In this document: positions 15,295-24,626 of the stretch, one piece after another | Position numbering within the stretch: position 1 is the stretch's first letter | Layout of the letters: each line of letters opens with the position of its first letter | DNA from: Chitinophaga pinensis | Lineage (GTDB): Bacteria; Bacteroidota; Bacteroidia; Chitinophagales; Chitinophagaceae | Length of the DNA stretch: 64,000 nt | NCBI RefSeq assembly: GCF_007896845.1 | Contig: NZ_VOHS01000001.1 | Location: forward strand, 248,001 to 312,000 | Direction of reading: 5' to 3' | Made by a program: the position numbers and the translations under genes | Notes under the pieces: generated by a model | The model's input: the letters and a program-made list of their open reading frames with translations, nothing else | What the model was told of the DNA's origin: nothing | Databases searched by the model: none

Positions 15295-16668
15295 TTAATC
15301 ACATACTACGATATTGGGCGTGATAGTTCCGCTGCTGGCGTTGGTGGTCATAGCAGATGTTTTCCCTGTACCATTATCTGTGGCGGTCAGTGTGATATTG
15401 ACCGGATCAGTTTCACATCTGACGATAGTAGTGTTAAAACTGCCTTGCGAAATGCTGGCTGCATAATTCACGCCGTCGATATTAATGATCACTTTTCCTG
15501 TCGCCACATTGGCGTTGTCGCAGTCTTTTGCCGTTCCCTTGATAATCAGGGAGGAACTTGCCGGCAGTGTGACGCTGACGTTATTAACGGTAGCGGCTGT
15601 GCTGAAAGGACCTATTTCCTGTTGACGCAATACATTGTCACAGTTATCAGTAACAGTCAGGATCAATACATTATTGGCGGGTACCTTGCCATAGAATATG
15701 CCGTCTTCGGCCGAAAAGGCGAAGGATGGAATGAAATCTACTTTGGTCATCACGGTTACCCTGAGATTGGGCACAGGGTTGCCATTCTGATCTTTAATAT
15801 CGGCGGTGAGTACGATCTGTGGGAGTGTGGTGGCACAGAGCCAGTAGCCGGGTTTTGTGATATTGCCGACATAATCATTGCCTTCACGGGTAGCGGTTCC
15901 TTCCTGTACCCAGAAGCCGGTAGCACTGTTAAAATACCAGAGAGGTATTTCAGCAGGTGCACTGCTGGCGAGGGTATTTGGTATCATGATGCGGAATGTC
16001 ACCGGGTTGGTGGAGTCCGGATGTAAGGTATTACCAGCTCCGTCTTCCATGGTTGTGGTGATCATACTGAATGCCCGCAGGAAGACCTGTCTGTTCTGGT
16101 TATTTATGCCCCTCAGGTCTCCCGGCATCTGATCAGCAATCGTACTGTTTTCCGGATTGATATAGATGGAACGCACGGTAACCGGGCCACCATAGATCTG
16201 GTCTCCGGCAGTTAAGATACTGCCGGCAGGAAATGTGAGCGTCCCTTCGGGAAAGGGAATAATACCGCCGGTAGTTCCGCTTATTGTCGTCTCATTTTCA
16301 AGTAGTAGTTCGATCTGTATATATTGTATAATGCCTTCCCGCACCATCAGTGTACGGTAGCCCTTGAAATAGCCATTTTTATCCGCAGTTACAACCGTTG
16401 CATCATCCGGGCCATCGATTTTTTCCAGCAGAAAATAGCCGCTTGCATCAGTCGTAGCTGTTACACCGCCACCTGTGACAGTTGCACCCTGTACTGGCTG
16501 GCGTTGTTCATTCAGTACGCGTCCCTGAATACTGGTAGTGACGATTTGAGCAGGGGGAGGTTCTGTTTCCGGAGGAGTTCCTTCAAGAGAAACTTCTTTC
16601 CTACAGGCGCTTATTGTTAATAACAACAGGCAATACACCAGCACTGGGGACAATCTTAACAAATGCAT
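15295..16668 (-). CDS. lipoprotein with carboxypeptidase-regulatory-like domain
   Basis: A 457-residue lipoprotein (signal ends LLTISAC, then RKEVSLEG). After a Pro/Glu-rich spacer, residues about 45-125 form a carboxypeptidase-D regulatory-like beta-sandwich (SIQGRVLNEQRQPVQGATV, then TTDASGYFLLEKI). Further beta-rich segments include FPEGTLTFPAGSIL and two later Ig-like stretches (LTADIKDQNGNPVPNLRVTV and LIIKGTAKDCDNANVATGKV). This layout is typical of surface lipoproteins in Bacteroidota; a role in binding or scaffolding is likely but no ligand can be named. A near-consensus element TATATTTA lies upstream around 16703. Confidence 0.82.
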   Translation of the reverse strand: MHLLRLSPVLVYCLLLLTISACRKEVSLEGTPPETEPPPAQIVTTSIQGRVLNEQRQPVQGATVTGGGVTATTDASGYFLLEKIDGPDDATVVTADKNGYFKGYRTLMVREGIIQYIQIELLLENETTISGTTGGIIPFPEGTLTFPAGSILTAGDQIYGGPVTVRSIYINPENSTIADQMPGDLRGINNQNRQVFLRAFSMITTTMEDGAGNTLHPDSTNPVTFRIMIPNTLASSAPAEIPLWYFNSATGFWVQEGTATREGNDYVGNITKPGYWLCATTLPQIVLTADIKDQNGNPVPNLRVTVMTKVDFIPSFAFSAEDGIFYGKVPANNVLILTVTDNCDNVLRQQEIGPFSTAATVNNVSVTLPASSSLIIKGTAKDCDNANVATGKVIINIDGVNYAASISQGSFNTTIVRCETDPVNITLTATDNGTGKTSAMTTNASSGTITPNIVVCD

Positions 16669-16730
16669 ATGGAATTTGGAATGGGATTAATGATCGTTGT
16701 AGTAAATATAGGGCTTAACCGGCTGATTAG

Positions 16731-16767
16731 CAAAGAAAAAGGGAAGAACATTGCTGTCCTTCCCTTT
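16731..16767 (-). terminator. intrinsic terminator of the GMC/Gfo operon
   Basis: AAAGGGAAG (16738-16746) pairs with CTTCCCTTT (16759-16767). On the reverse strand the stem is followed by TTCTTTG. It sits just after the stop of the 16791-18236 gene. Confidence 0.7.
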
Positions 16768-16790
16768 GAATATTATTATTCGCTGCTGAG

Positions 16791-18236
16791 TTATACGCCA
16801 AGGCTCCAGCCTTGACGATATGTTCTCTTAACGAATTGATTGGCATCATCAAAGTTGGTAATTTTCATCTCTTTGCTATCCCAGAGCAGTTTGATATAGC
16901 GGCCGGGGAAGCTTGTTTTACCTTCTTTTTCTTTCTTGATGTCGAAGCTTCTGATAGCGAGGTTGGCCATCAGCAGTGTTTCGGTCAGCGGACCGGCAAT
17001 AGAGAACGGAGAGCTGATCAGTTTGTCTTTCGGACTATTGAAACCAGCAATCGCTGCATTTACCCACTGTACATAGTGTCCTTCCGGTACACGTGCAATG
17101 GTCTGCGGAGTGTTCGTCTGTTTGGTTTTGCTGGTTGGCAGTAATTGCGGATCTCTACCGTAGGTGCCACACATCATTTTACCTTTATCACCGATCAGGA
17201 TAGCGCCGTTACCGCCGTCACCCATTACTTCGTTAGGTCCCAGTTCTTCAGGGCGTTCTGGCTGAATACCACCATCCATCCAGTGGAGGGTGATCTCTTT
17301 ACCATTTTTGCCGTCGAATTTCAGGATTACGTGAGAAGAAGGAGGACAGCTTTCAGGGAAGTAACCGCGTTTGAATTCGTCTACATAAACGCTACCTACA
17401 CTACATTCCACTGATTTCGGATAGCCGAGTCCGAGAATACGGAATGGTGGTTCGATGATATGACAACCCATATCACCTAATGCGCCGGTACCATAATCCC
17501 ACCAGCCACGCCAGTTGAATGGAACGAGTTTATCAATATAATCTTTGTAGGGAGCTGTACCCAGCCATAGATCCCAATCCAGTTCTTTAGGCACTTCTGC
17601 CTTCATGCTGGACCATGGAATACCTTGTGGCCATACCGGACGATCTGTCCAGCAATAAACGGTATGTACATCACCGATCAGACCGGCATTGTACCATTCC
17701 ATCATCTGACGTACGCCATCGCCGGAAGCACCCTGATTACCCATCTGGGTAACTACTTTATTTTTCTGGGCAGCGGCAGTCAGTGCACGTGCTTCGAAAA
17801 TATCGTGGGTCAGTGGTTTCTGCACGTATACGTGTTTACCCAGCTGCATGGCCGCCATTGCCGCTACTGCGTGCTGGTGGTCAGGTGTGGAAACCGTAAC
17901 TGCATCAATATGTTTATGCTCTTTGTCAAGCATTTCCCTGAAGTCCTTGTAGAATTTAGCTTTGGGAAAACGCGCAACAGAAGCAGCAGCCCTACGGGTG
18001 TCTACGTCGCACAGGTAAGTGATATCTGCAGGACCTTTTGCAATCTCAGACAGATCGCTTTCTCCTTTACCACCAACACCAATACCGGCAACACGTAAAC
18101 GATCGCTGGGAGCAATAAAACCTTTACCTCCTAAGACGTGACGTGGAACGATCATAAAACCAGCTGCAGCAAGCGCACCTTGTTTTAAGAATGATCTACG
18201 GGATTCATGACTTCCCTTGTTATTTTTTTCGACCAT
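16791..18236 (-). CDS. exported Gfo/Idh/MocA-family oxidoreductase, second copy
   Basis: A 481-residue Tat-exported oxidoreductase (signal ESRRSFLKQGALAAAGFMIVP). The Rossmann motif reads VAGIGVGGKGESDL (about residues 45-60), with STPDHQHAVAAMAAMQLGKHVYVQKPL near residue 120. The usual EKP lysine is present as QKP. The C-terminal half contains GALGDMGCHIIEPPFRILGLG, typical of the large Bacteroidota/Planctomycetota subgroup. It is the last gene of a reverse-strand operon behind a GMC oxidoreductase and a gluconate-dehydrogenase subunit-3-like gene, so it may process the keto-sugar they make. ATG 18236 is preferred over TTG 18245. Confidence 0.88.
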   Translation of the reverse strand: MVEKNNKGSHESRRSFLKQGALAAAGFMIVPRHVLGGKGFIAPSDRLRVAGIGVGGKGESDLSEIAKGPADITYLCDVDTRRAAASVARFPKAKFYKDFREMLDKEHKHIDAVTVSTPDHQHAVAAMAAMQLGKHVYVQKPLTHDIFEARALTAAAQKNKVVTQMGNQGASGDGVRQMMEWYNAGLIGDVHTVYCWTDRPVWPQGIPWSSMKAEVPKELDWDLWLGTAPYKDYIDKLVPFNWRGWWDYGTGALGDMGCHIIEPPFRILGLGYPKSVECSVGSVYVDEFKRGYFPESCPPSSHVILKFDGKNGKEITLHWMDGGIQPERPEELGPNEVMGDGGNGAILIGDKGKMMCGTYGRDPQLLPTSKTKQTNTPQTIARVPEGHYVQWVNAAIAGFNSPKDKLISSPFSIAGPLTETLLMANLAIRSFDIKKEKEGKTSFPGRYIKLLWDSKEMKITNFDDANQFVKRTYRQGWSLGV

Positions 18237-18305
18237 ATGTAACAAAATTTACCGATCAATATAAAAGAAAATGAGAGAAATTACCTGTTATTAATGATGT
18301 GTGGA

Positions 18306-18992
18306 TTAGTCCCAGGTCATGATCGTACCTCTGTCCTCCATCTTTACATACAGTGGAAGCAGTTTTTCATCATAGGCAAGACCATATTGCTGGAGAACAT
18401 CTGCCGGCACACCATCCCATTCAGTAGGAACGTTGCCTTTGTAACCAAGATCCTTGATACCGGCTTCGCTGGTAAAGAAGCCATTTGCAGTCAGGTCCCG
18501 CATTAATGAGAAGAAGGCAACGCCCTGACTCATTTCTGGTTTGGCCTGTTCCGGATAGGCGATCTGGTCCACAAGTTCCAGTTGTTGTTGTTGGGTGCAA
18601 TCTGTAAACGCATTGTTGTAGCGTTTCATACACTGCACATCCAGCCAGCGTAATCCGCCACGCAGGGGCAATTTGAACTGCGGCTGGTCCTTGGCCATGA
18701 ACTCAATGAATTCCGGCACTTTTGCTGCTGAAGCACTAACCGAGTGTTCATCGGCGGGTATAATAATATCAGAGAGAACTGTAATCGTTTTCAACTCGGT
18801 GGCAGTAAAAAAGGTTTCCGCCATCAATGCAGCATCTCTGGCAGCTTCTGGCTCTGTACGGCCATAGCCGCCGAGCTTACCTGCGGAGTCTTTGTCTTTG
18901 GCCGGAGACTTTTTATCATCACAGCCGGTAAGTATGGCGCCAACTGATAAGGAGCCTATCGTCAGCGCTTTGAGCGATTCCCTTCTGTCCAT
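18306..18992 (-). CDS. gluconate 2-dehydrogenase subunit 3 family protein
   Basis: A 228-residue protein with a signal (MDRRESLKALTIGSLSVGAILTGC) that combines a Tat-like RR with a lipoprotein cysteine at about residue 24. The mature part (AETFFTATELKTITVLSDIIIPADEHS, then FIEFMAKDQPQFKLPLRGGLRWLD and FFSLMRDLTANGFFTSEAGIKDLGYKGN) matches the small gamma subunit that accompanies flavin-containing gluconate or sugar dehydrogenases. In characterised systems this subunit carries the Tat signal for, and stabilises, the flavoprotein. Here the flavoprotein gene lies 21 bases upstream and itself has no signal peptide, which fits co-export. Confidence 0.88.
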   Translation of the reverse strand: MDRRESLKALTIGSLSVGAILTGCDDKKSPAKDKDSAGKLGGYGRTEPEAARDAALMAETFFTATELKTITVLSDIIIPADEHSVSASAAKVPEFIEFMAKDQPQFKLPLRGGLRWLDVQCMKRYNNAFTDCTQQQQLELVDQIAYPEQAKPEMSQGVAFFSLMRDLTANGFFTSEAGIKDLGYKGNVPTEWDGVPADVLQQYGLAYDEKLLPLYVKMEDRGTIMTWD

Positions 18993-19013
18993 AATGGGAG
19001 GAATTAAGGTGTA

Positions 19014-20753
19014 TTAAATGTTTTGCTTTTTCAGTTCACTCATCATGTATTCTGAAGCACGGAGTGATAACGCCAAAATGGTCCAGGTTGGGTTTTTATC
19101 AGCCTGAGACACAAACGGACCGCCATCGACTACAAACAGGTTTTTCACATCGTGCGCCTGATTATACTTATTGACTACGGAGCGTTTGGGATCATCACCC
19201 ATACGGGTTGTACCTACTTCGTGAATGATCCTGCCGGGTGTCTCCAGTCCGTAGTTTGTTTCAGGACCAGGTTTGGTACCCAGTGGCGTACCACCCATTT
19301 CATGGATCAGCTGATCAAAGGTATCCTGCATGTGTTTTGCCTGTTTGATCTCATGATCACTCCAGGTATAATTGAAACGTAGTACCGGAATACCCCATTT
19401 ATCCACCACTTTCGGGTCTATTTCGCAATAGTTGTCTTCACGGGCGATACACTCACCACGGCCGGCCATACCCACCGTTGCACCATAAAAATGACGATAG
19501 TCGTCTTTCAGGGAAGCGCCATATCCACCCGCTGGTTTAGGCTTGCCATCACTGCCGGGGTATTTGCCATTCAGACGCTCAATACCGGTAAAACCACCAT
19601 AAGATGGCATACGCATACCGCCTCCGAATTCAATATGATATCCACGCGCGAAATCCAGTTTTTTATTGTCTTCCCACCATGGAATATACACGTGCATACC
19701 CCCAACACCGTCTTCATTGTAGCGTTTACGGCCCATCAGATGAGGCATAAAGGCTGCTCGCGAAGAACCGGTAGAATCATGCAGGTATTTACCCACTACG
19801 TTACTGGAGTTGGCCAGTCCGTTAGGGAACCGGGCTGATTTTGAATTCAGCAGCAGACGGGCCGACTCACAGGCACTGGCTGCAAGTACGATCACCCGGG
19901 CATTCACTACGTATTCCTGAAGATCTGTTTTATCAACATACGCTACACCAGTTGCTTTACCCTCTTTGTCAGTAAGCACTTCTCTGGCCATGGCATTGTC
20001 ATAAAGATCGACATGACCGCTTTTCATCGCAGGCTTTACGAGCACGGATGAAGAGGAGAAGTCCCCATATACCTGACAGCCACGGTTACATTGGCCGCAG
20101 AAAAAACAGGCACTACGCTCTTTATTCACAGGCCTTGTCAGCATGGACATACGGGCGGTAATTACCGGAATATTCAGTTTATCGCCTGCTTTTTTCAGCA
20201 TCAGCTCATGCAGACGTGGTTTGGGAGGAGGCAGGAAGAATCCGTCCGGCTCATTGACCATTCCTTCTTTGGTGCCAAATACGCCGATCATTTTATCTAC
20301 GCGGTCATAGTAAGGTGCGACATCCTCATAACTGAGCGGCCAGTCATCACCCAGACCATCATAACTTTTATGTTTAAAATCCCTTGGGCCGAAGCGCAGG
20401 GAAATACGTCCCCAGTGATTGGTGCGCCCACCTACCATGCGGGAGCGGAACCAGTCAAATTTGGTCCCATCCTTTGCTGTGTAAGGTTCACCTTCGATAT
20501 CCCATCCACCGTAAGCAGCATCGAAATCGCCAAATGGACGAGTTGTGGTAGCACCTCTGCGGGGAGAGGCGTAGGGCCATTTTAACTGGGTGATTTGTTG
20601 CGGGTCAGCCGGATCATATTTGGGCCCTGCTTCCAAAAGGGCTATTTTAAGTCCGGCTTCAGAGAGTATTTTAGCAGCCATACCGCCACCTGCACCTGAA
20701 CCAACAATGCAGATATCATACACAGGTCCCTTCTGTTTTATCTGAAATGCCAT
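19014..20753 (-). CDS. GMC-family FAD oxidoreductase (sugar/polyol dehydrogenase)
   Basis: A 579-residue flavoprotein. The ADP-binding motif is near the N-terminus (DICIVGSGAGGGMAAKILSEAG, residues about 14-35). A cysteine cluster (CFFCGQCNRGCQVYG, near residue 220) may hold an iron-sulfur centre or structural disulfides. The C-terminal GMC_oxred_C region contains HEVGTTRMGDDPKRSVVN and ends VDGGPFVSQADKNPTWTILALSLRASEY. No signal peptide is present; export with the Tat-signalled subunit-3 partner is likely. Family members oxidise gluconate or C3 of sugars. First gene of a three-gene reverse-strand operon, divergent from gluconokinase. Confidence 0.9.
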   Translation of the reverse strand: MAFQIKQKGPVYDICIVGSGAGGGMAAKILSEAGLKIALLEAGPKYDPADPQQITQLKWPYASPRRGATTTRPFGDFDAAYGGWDIEGEPYTAKDGTKFDWFRSRMVGGRTNHWGRISLRFGPRDFKHKSYDGLGDDWPLSYEDVAPYYDRVDKMIGVFGTKEGMVNEPDGFFLPPPKPRLHELMLKKAGDKLNIPVITARMSMLTRPVNKERSACFFCGQCNRGCQVYGDFSSSSVLVKPAMKSGHVDLYDNAMAREVLTDKEGKATGVAYVDKTDLQEYVVNARVIVLAASACESARLLLNSKSARFPNGLANSSNVVGKYLHDSTGSSRAAFMPHLMGRKRYNEDGVGGMHVYIPWWEDNKKLDFARGYHIEFGGGMRMPSYGGFTGIERLNGKYPGSDGKPKPAGGYGASLKDDYRHFYGATVGMAGRGECIAREDNYCEIDPKVVDKWGIPVLRFNYTWSDHEIKQAKHMQDTFDQLIHEMGGTPLGTKPGPETNYGLETPGRIIHEVGTTRMGDDPKRSVVNKYNQAHDVKNLFVVDGGPFVSQADKNPTWTILALSLRASEYMMSELKKQNI

Positions 20754-20857
20754 AATCGTGGATAATTTATTTGACCTAAAGTGATTTTAAATCTATAAAT
20801 TATTTTCTAAGGATTATAGCAAAAAAAGTATAAAAGGAAATTTCTAAAAACATAGTA

Positions 20858-22327
20858 ATGGAATATATAATAGGAGTGGATCTGGGTACAAGCAGTACCA
20901 AAGTGATTGCTGTGAGACAGGATGGAAAGGTGATGGCTCATTCTCAGCAGGAGTATACTATTACGCAACCGGAGCCCGGCCATAGTGAGCAGGACCCTGA
21001 TGTGATATTACAAGCTGTGAAGAACGGTATCAGGAGTGTAGCTACTATTATGAAAGATCCGCCGGCAGCAGTGTCTTTCAGTACTGCGATGCATAGCGTA
21101 ATGGCCATGGATAGTACCGGGAAAGCCCTGACGCCTTTAATTATATGGGCTGACAACCGTAGTCAACCGGTGGCTGACAGATTACGGAGTACACCTCTTG
21201 CTGCCAGTTTACATCAGCAAAGTGGTACACCTGTACACGCAATGTCTCCACTGTGCAAAATTATCTGGTGGAAGGAAGAGGCGCCGGAGATATTTGGAGC
21301 CGCGGCCTGTTTTATAGGGATTAAGGAATACATCTTCTACCATTTCTTTGGCAGATATATCACAGATCATTCAACTGCTTCAGCAACGGGGCTATTTAAT
21401 ATACACGAACTGAAATGGAACACTGCCTCTTTGAACGAAGCTGGTATAACAGCCGCTCAGTTACCTGAACTGGTGAGCAGCAACAGTATCATTGACGGCT
21501 TACTGGAAACAGCGGCACAAGAACTGGGGATTCCTGCGAATACCCGCTTTATTGCCGGCGCCAGCGATGGATGTCTGGCCCAGCTGGGAAGTAATGCCCT
21601 TGATAAAGGACATGCCACCCTGACGATCGGTACAAGTGGTGCGGTACGTATGGCTATCGATCAGCCACTGACAGATCCGGAGGGAAGGCTGTTCACTTAT
21701 GTGCTGACACCCGGTCATTTTGTAACGGGAGGAGCCATCAATAATGGTGGCGTGGTATTACAATGGTACCTTGATTCTTTCCTGCAATCGGCCACCGAAA
21801 AGCCCTTGCATGTGGATGCCGGTCTGCAACAGGCATTGAGCACACCAGCAGGAGCAGAGGGGCTGCTGTGTCTTCCTTATCTGCATGGAGAACGGGCGCC
21901 GGTATGGGATGGTCATGCAAAAGGCGCCTTTATCGGAGTACAGCCACAGCACACTACCTGGCATTTTATGCGGGCATTACTGGAAGGGATGGCAATGGGA
22001 TTGTTGAGTATCACAGAAGCACTGGAAGAGACCGCCGGTAAAGTAGAAAAGATTTCAGTGAGTGGTGGATTTACACATTCCCCGGAATGGGTGCAGCTGA
22101 TGGCCGACGTATTCCAGCGCCCTATGTATCTGCGGCAGGAAAGTGATGCTTCTGCTATGGGGGCGGTACTATTAGGATTTCAGACCCTGAAAATAGACAC
22201 CAGTTTCGGGATAGTGCCCGAAAAGGTATTCCAGCCACGTACGGAGTATGCGGCCGTATATGGCAAGGCATATGGAATACATGGTAAATTGTATGGCGCC
22301 CTGAAAGATATCTTTCCCTTGTTGTGA
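20858..22327 (+). CDS. gntK: gluconokinase-type FGGY carbohydrate kinase
   Basis: A 489-residue sugar kinase of the FGGY family. Phosphate-1 motif YIIGVDLGTSSTKVIAV is at residues 3-19, HSVMAMD near residue 80, IGTSGAVRM near residue 262 and a C-terminal ISVSGGFTHSPEWVQLMADVF signature near residue 400. The pattern resembles GntK of Bacillus and Bacteroidota, which phosphorylates gluconate to 6-phosphogluconate in the cytoplasm. Its position next to a gluconate-dehydrogenase-like operon supports an acid-sugar substrate, though xylulose or another sugar cannot be excluded. A strong terminator follows. Confidence 0.82.
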   Translation: MEYIIGVDLGTSSTKVIAVRQDGKVMAHSQQEYTITQPEPGHSEQDPDVILQAVKNGIRSVATIMKDPPAAVSFSTAMHSVMAMDSTGKALTPLIIWADNRSQPVADRLRSTPLAASLHQQSGTPVHAMSPLCKIIWWKEEAPEIFGAAACFIGIKEYIFYHFFGRYITDHSTASATGLFNIHELKWNTASLNEAGITAAQLPELVSSNSIIDGLLETAAQELGIPANTRFIAGASDGCLAQLGSNALDKGHATLTIGTSGAVRMAIDQPLTDPEGRLFTYVLTPGHFVTGGAINNGGVVLQWYLDSFLQSATEKPLHVDAGLQQALSTPAGAEGLLCLPYLHGERAPVWDGHAKGAFIGVQPQHTTWHFMRALLEGMAMGLLSITEALEETAGKVEKISVSGGFTHSPEWVQLMADVFQRPMYLRQESDASAMGAVLLGFQTLKIDTSFGIVPEKVFQPRTEYAAVYGKAYGIHGKLYGALKDIFPLL

Positions 22328-22343
22328 GATGAGGGTGAACATA

Positions 22344-22375
22344 AAAAAGCCTGATCGGAGACGATCAGGCTTTTT
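22344..22375. terminator. bidirectional intrinsic terminator between gntK and mutL
   Basis: A 14-bp perfect stem (AAAAAGCCTGATCG, 22344-22357, and its complement 22362-22375) with loop GAGA. The stem's own A/T ends give a T-run on either strand. Confidence 0.93.
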
Positions 22376-22403
22376 CTATTATAATTAGCTTATTGTCAGT
22401 TAT

Positions 22404-24296
22404 TTACCCGAACATTTTAGCAAGGTCCGTCAGTTTAAAGGAGATATAGGTGTATTTACCTCCCGGAGCTGAATTCGGCATGGTGCAGGCAAACAGTTCG
22501 TCGATAATGTTCTGCATTTCGCGGGTAGACAATGATTTTCCTGCCTGTATGGAGTTGTTACGCGCCATTGAGCGGATCAGTTGTTCCCTGCGGGGCAGTT
22601 TGAGTTCATGACTGAAGTGCTTGAACTGTTCGAGCAGTCCTTCAATACTGGCTTGCTCATTACCGCTCTGGATATCTGCCGGAGTACCTCTCACTACAAA
22701 AGTATTGTTGCCAAAAGGCTCAAGGTCATAGCCAAGGGTCTGCAAATCAGGGATCATTTCCATGATCAGTGCTGCATCTGCTGGTAAGAGCTGCAGTGTT
22801 TGCGGAAACAGGCTTTGTTGGGTGGGAATGGAGGTCTCCTGAACGGCACGTTGGTAACGTTCATACAGGATACGCTCATGAGCAGCCTGCTGATCTATCA
22901 GGATAAAGCCCGATTTGATCTGCGACAGGATGTATTGCTGGTGTACCTGAACAGGGACTTTCTGATCGATGCTTGTATCCTGCCAGCCTTCATCAATCAT
23001 AGAGGTAGCAGAAGAACGGCTTTCGATTGTTGTGGAATGGGTCGTGTAAGACTCTTCCTGCGGACTGTCCATTGTTTCAGTCTCCGTTTCCGGATATGTT
23101 GCGTTAGACTCACCGGAGCCATACAGGTCTTTCCAGTGTTTCAGGTTACTGGATTTGTCGATCGTATGGGCCTGATTCGCCTGAGTAAAGCTCTTATAAA
23201 GAGATGTATTGACAGATTTTGCCTGTTGCTGTTCGGTAAATGGTTTGCTGACAGCATCCAGCTGCTGGATACCCGGATCCAGACCGAAGTCCAGAGTAGG
23301 GGTAATGTTGAATTGTGCCAGTGCGTGTTTTACGGCGGACTGTACAAAGGCATACATCAGCTTTTCGTCATCAAACTTGATTTCCTGTTTGGTCGGGTGA
23401 ACGTTGATATCCACATGACCGGGGTCCAGATCTATAAATAACACATACAACGGGAAGCTGTCTGCCGGGATCATTTCCGCAAACGCATTCATGATGGCAT
23501 GATGCAGATACGGACTCTTGATGAAACGGTTATTGACAAAAAAGAACTGATCTCCTCTGGTTTTCTTCGCAGTTTCCGGTTTCCCTACAAATCCATGTAC
23601 GTTCATATAGTCAGTCGTTTCCTTGACAGAAACGATCCTGGCGTTATAATGCTGACCAAGGATAGCGATGATTCGCTGTTTCAGGGAACCCTTTTCCAGA
23701 TAGAAAAGCTGTTGTGTATTGTTGGTAAGTGTGAACTGGATCTGGGGGAATGCCATGGCTACGCGGATGAACTCATCCACGATATGCCTCATTTCTGCGG
23801 CATTGCTTTTCAGGAAGTTACGACGTGCCGGTACGTTGAAGAAGAGGTTCTTCATGGCGATACTGGTACCTTCAGCCGTCTGACACATTTCCTGTTTCTT
23901 TACAGCACTGTTGTCAATTTCTATATAGGTACCTATTTCCGAACCGCGGAGACGGGTTTTGAGTTCAACCTGGGAAACGGCGGCAATAGAAGCCAGCGCT
24001 TCACCACGGAAGCCCATCGTACGTATGGAGAATAGATCGTTTATTGTCTGTATTTTGGAAGTAGCATGTCGCTCAAAGCACATCCGTGCATCCGTCTCAC
24101 TCATGCCTTTCCCGTTATCAATCACCTGCACCAGCTCTTTTCCGGCATCCCGGATAATGAGTTGAATTTCTGTCGCACCTGCATCTACGGCGTTTTCCAG
24201 CAGCTCTTTTACTGCTGAAGCGGGCCGTTGAATCACTTCCCCTGCTGCAATCTGATTCGCTATATTGTCTGGTAATAGATTTATAATATCCGCCAC
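22404..24296 (-). CDS. mutL: DNA mismatch repair protein MutL
   Basis: A 630-residue protein. The N-terminal GHKL ATPase shows KELLENAVDAGA (near residue 35), VIDNGKGM (near residue 60) and TMGFRGEALASIAAVSQ (near residue 95); the transducer domain contains FFVNNRFIKS. A low-complexity linker (about residues 345-440, many Ser, Thr, Glu) joins the C-terminal dimerisation domain. There the endonuclease motif reads DQQAAHERILYE instead of DQHA(x)2E(x)4E. The usual C-P-H-G-R-P segment is replaced by CTMPNSAPGGK. It couples mismatch recognition by MutS to repair. The start is GTG 24296; no in-frame ATG precedes it. Confidence 0.96.
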   Translation of the reverse strand: MADIINLLPDNIANQIAAGEVIQRPASAVKELLENAVDAGATEIQLIIRDAGKELVQVIDNGKGMSETDARMCFERHATSKIQTINDLFSIRTMGFRGEALASIAAVSQVELKTRLRGSEIGTYIEIDNSAVKKQEMCQTAEGTSIAMKNLFFNVPARRNFLKSNAAEMRHIVDEFIRVAMAFPQIQFTLTNNTQQLFYLEKGSLKQRIIAILGQHYNARIVSVKETTDYMNVHGFVGKPETAKKTRGDQFFFVNNRFIKSPYLHHAIMNAFAEMIPADSFPLYVLFIDLDPGHVDINVHPTKQEIKFDDEKLMYAFVQSAVKHALAQFNITPTLDFGLDPGIQQLDAVSKPFTEQQQAKSVNTSLYKSFTQANQAHTIDKSSNLKHWKDLYGSGESNATYPETETETMDSPQEESYTTHSTTIESRSSATSMIDEGWQDTSIDQKVPVQVHQQYILSQIKSGFILIDQQAAHERILYERYQRAVQETSIPTQQSLFPQTLQLLPADAALIMEMIPDLQTLGYDLEPFGNNTFVVRGTPADIQSGNEQASIEGLLEQFKHFSHELKLPRREQLIRSMARNNSIQAGKSLSTREMQNIIDELFACTMPNSAPGGKYTYISFKLTDLAKMFG

Positions 24297-24316
24297 TTAT
24301 TATGTGCCTTTTGCCG

Positions 24317-24324
24317 TAAAGTTA
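24317..24324 (-). promoter_or_regulatory. probable -7 element of mutL
   Basis: TAACTTTA on the reverse strand differs from TAnnTTTG only in the last base and lies 20 bases before the GTG start. The same final-A variant is seen before several other genes here (for example 46570-46577 and 35366-35373). Confidence 0.4.
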
Positions 24325-24561
24325 GCAAAGTTTAGCCTTTGATGGGGGAACTGGGGTAAAGAAGTGTACCTGAGAATGTGCATATGAGGTGGACTTGATA
24401 TGGACTTGATATTCGAATGTGTGTACAGGCGGGCATCTACAGCTGTGGGAATTATGTTAGTTACTTTATCCGGGGTGTGGAAATATAATTTATTCACATC
24501 ATTGTGTTGTTAACAAGACGTTAATCAATAATATTTTAGGCCATGAACTGGTGGAATCTGA

Positions 24562-24569
24562 TAAATTTG
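24562..24569 (+). promoter_or_regulatory. -7 element of msrB
   Basis: TAAATTTG is a full match. It lies inside a longer possible reading frame (from 24543), so a transcript from here would use ATG 24627, about 57 bases downstream. Confidence 0.5.
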
Positions 24570-24626
24570 GGCGTTTCCATCTCAGTTAGCAACCGCACCT
24601 ATTCTCAGGCGCCAAAAAATAAGTCT

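Noticed and set aside
24300..24497. 65-codon reverse frame upstream of mutL
   Set aside because: It has no homology-like pattern and covers the mutL promoter region.
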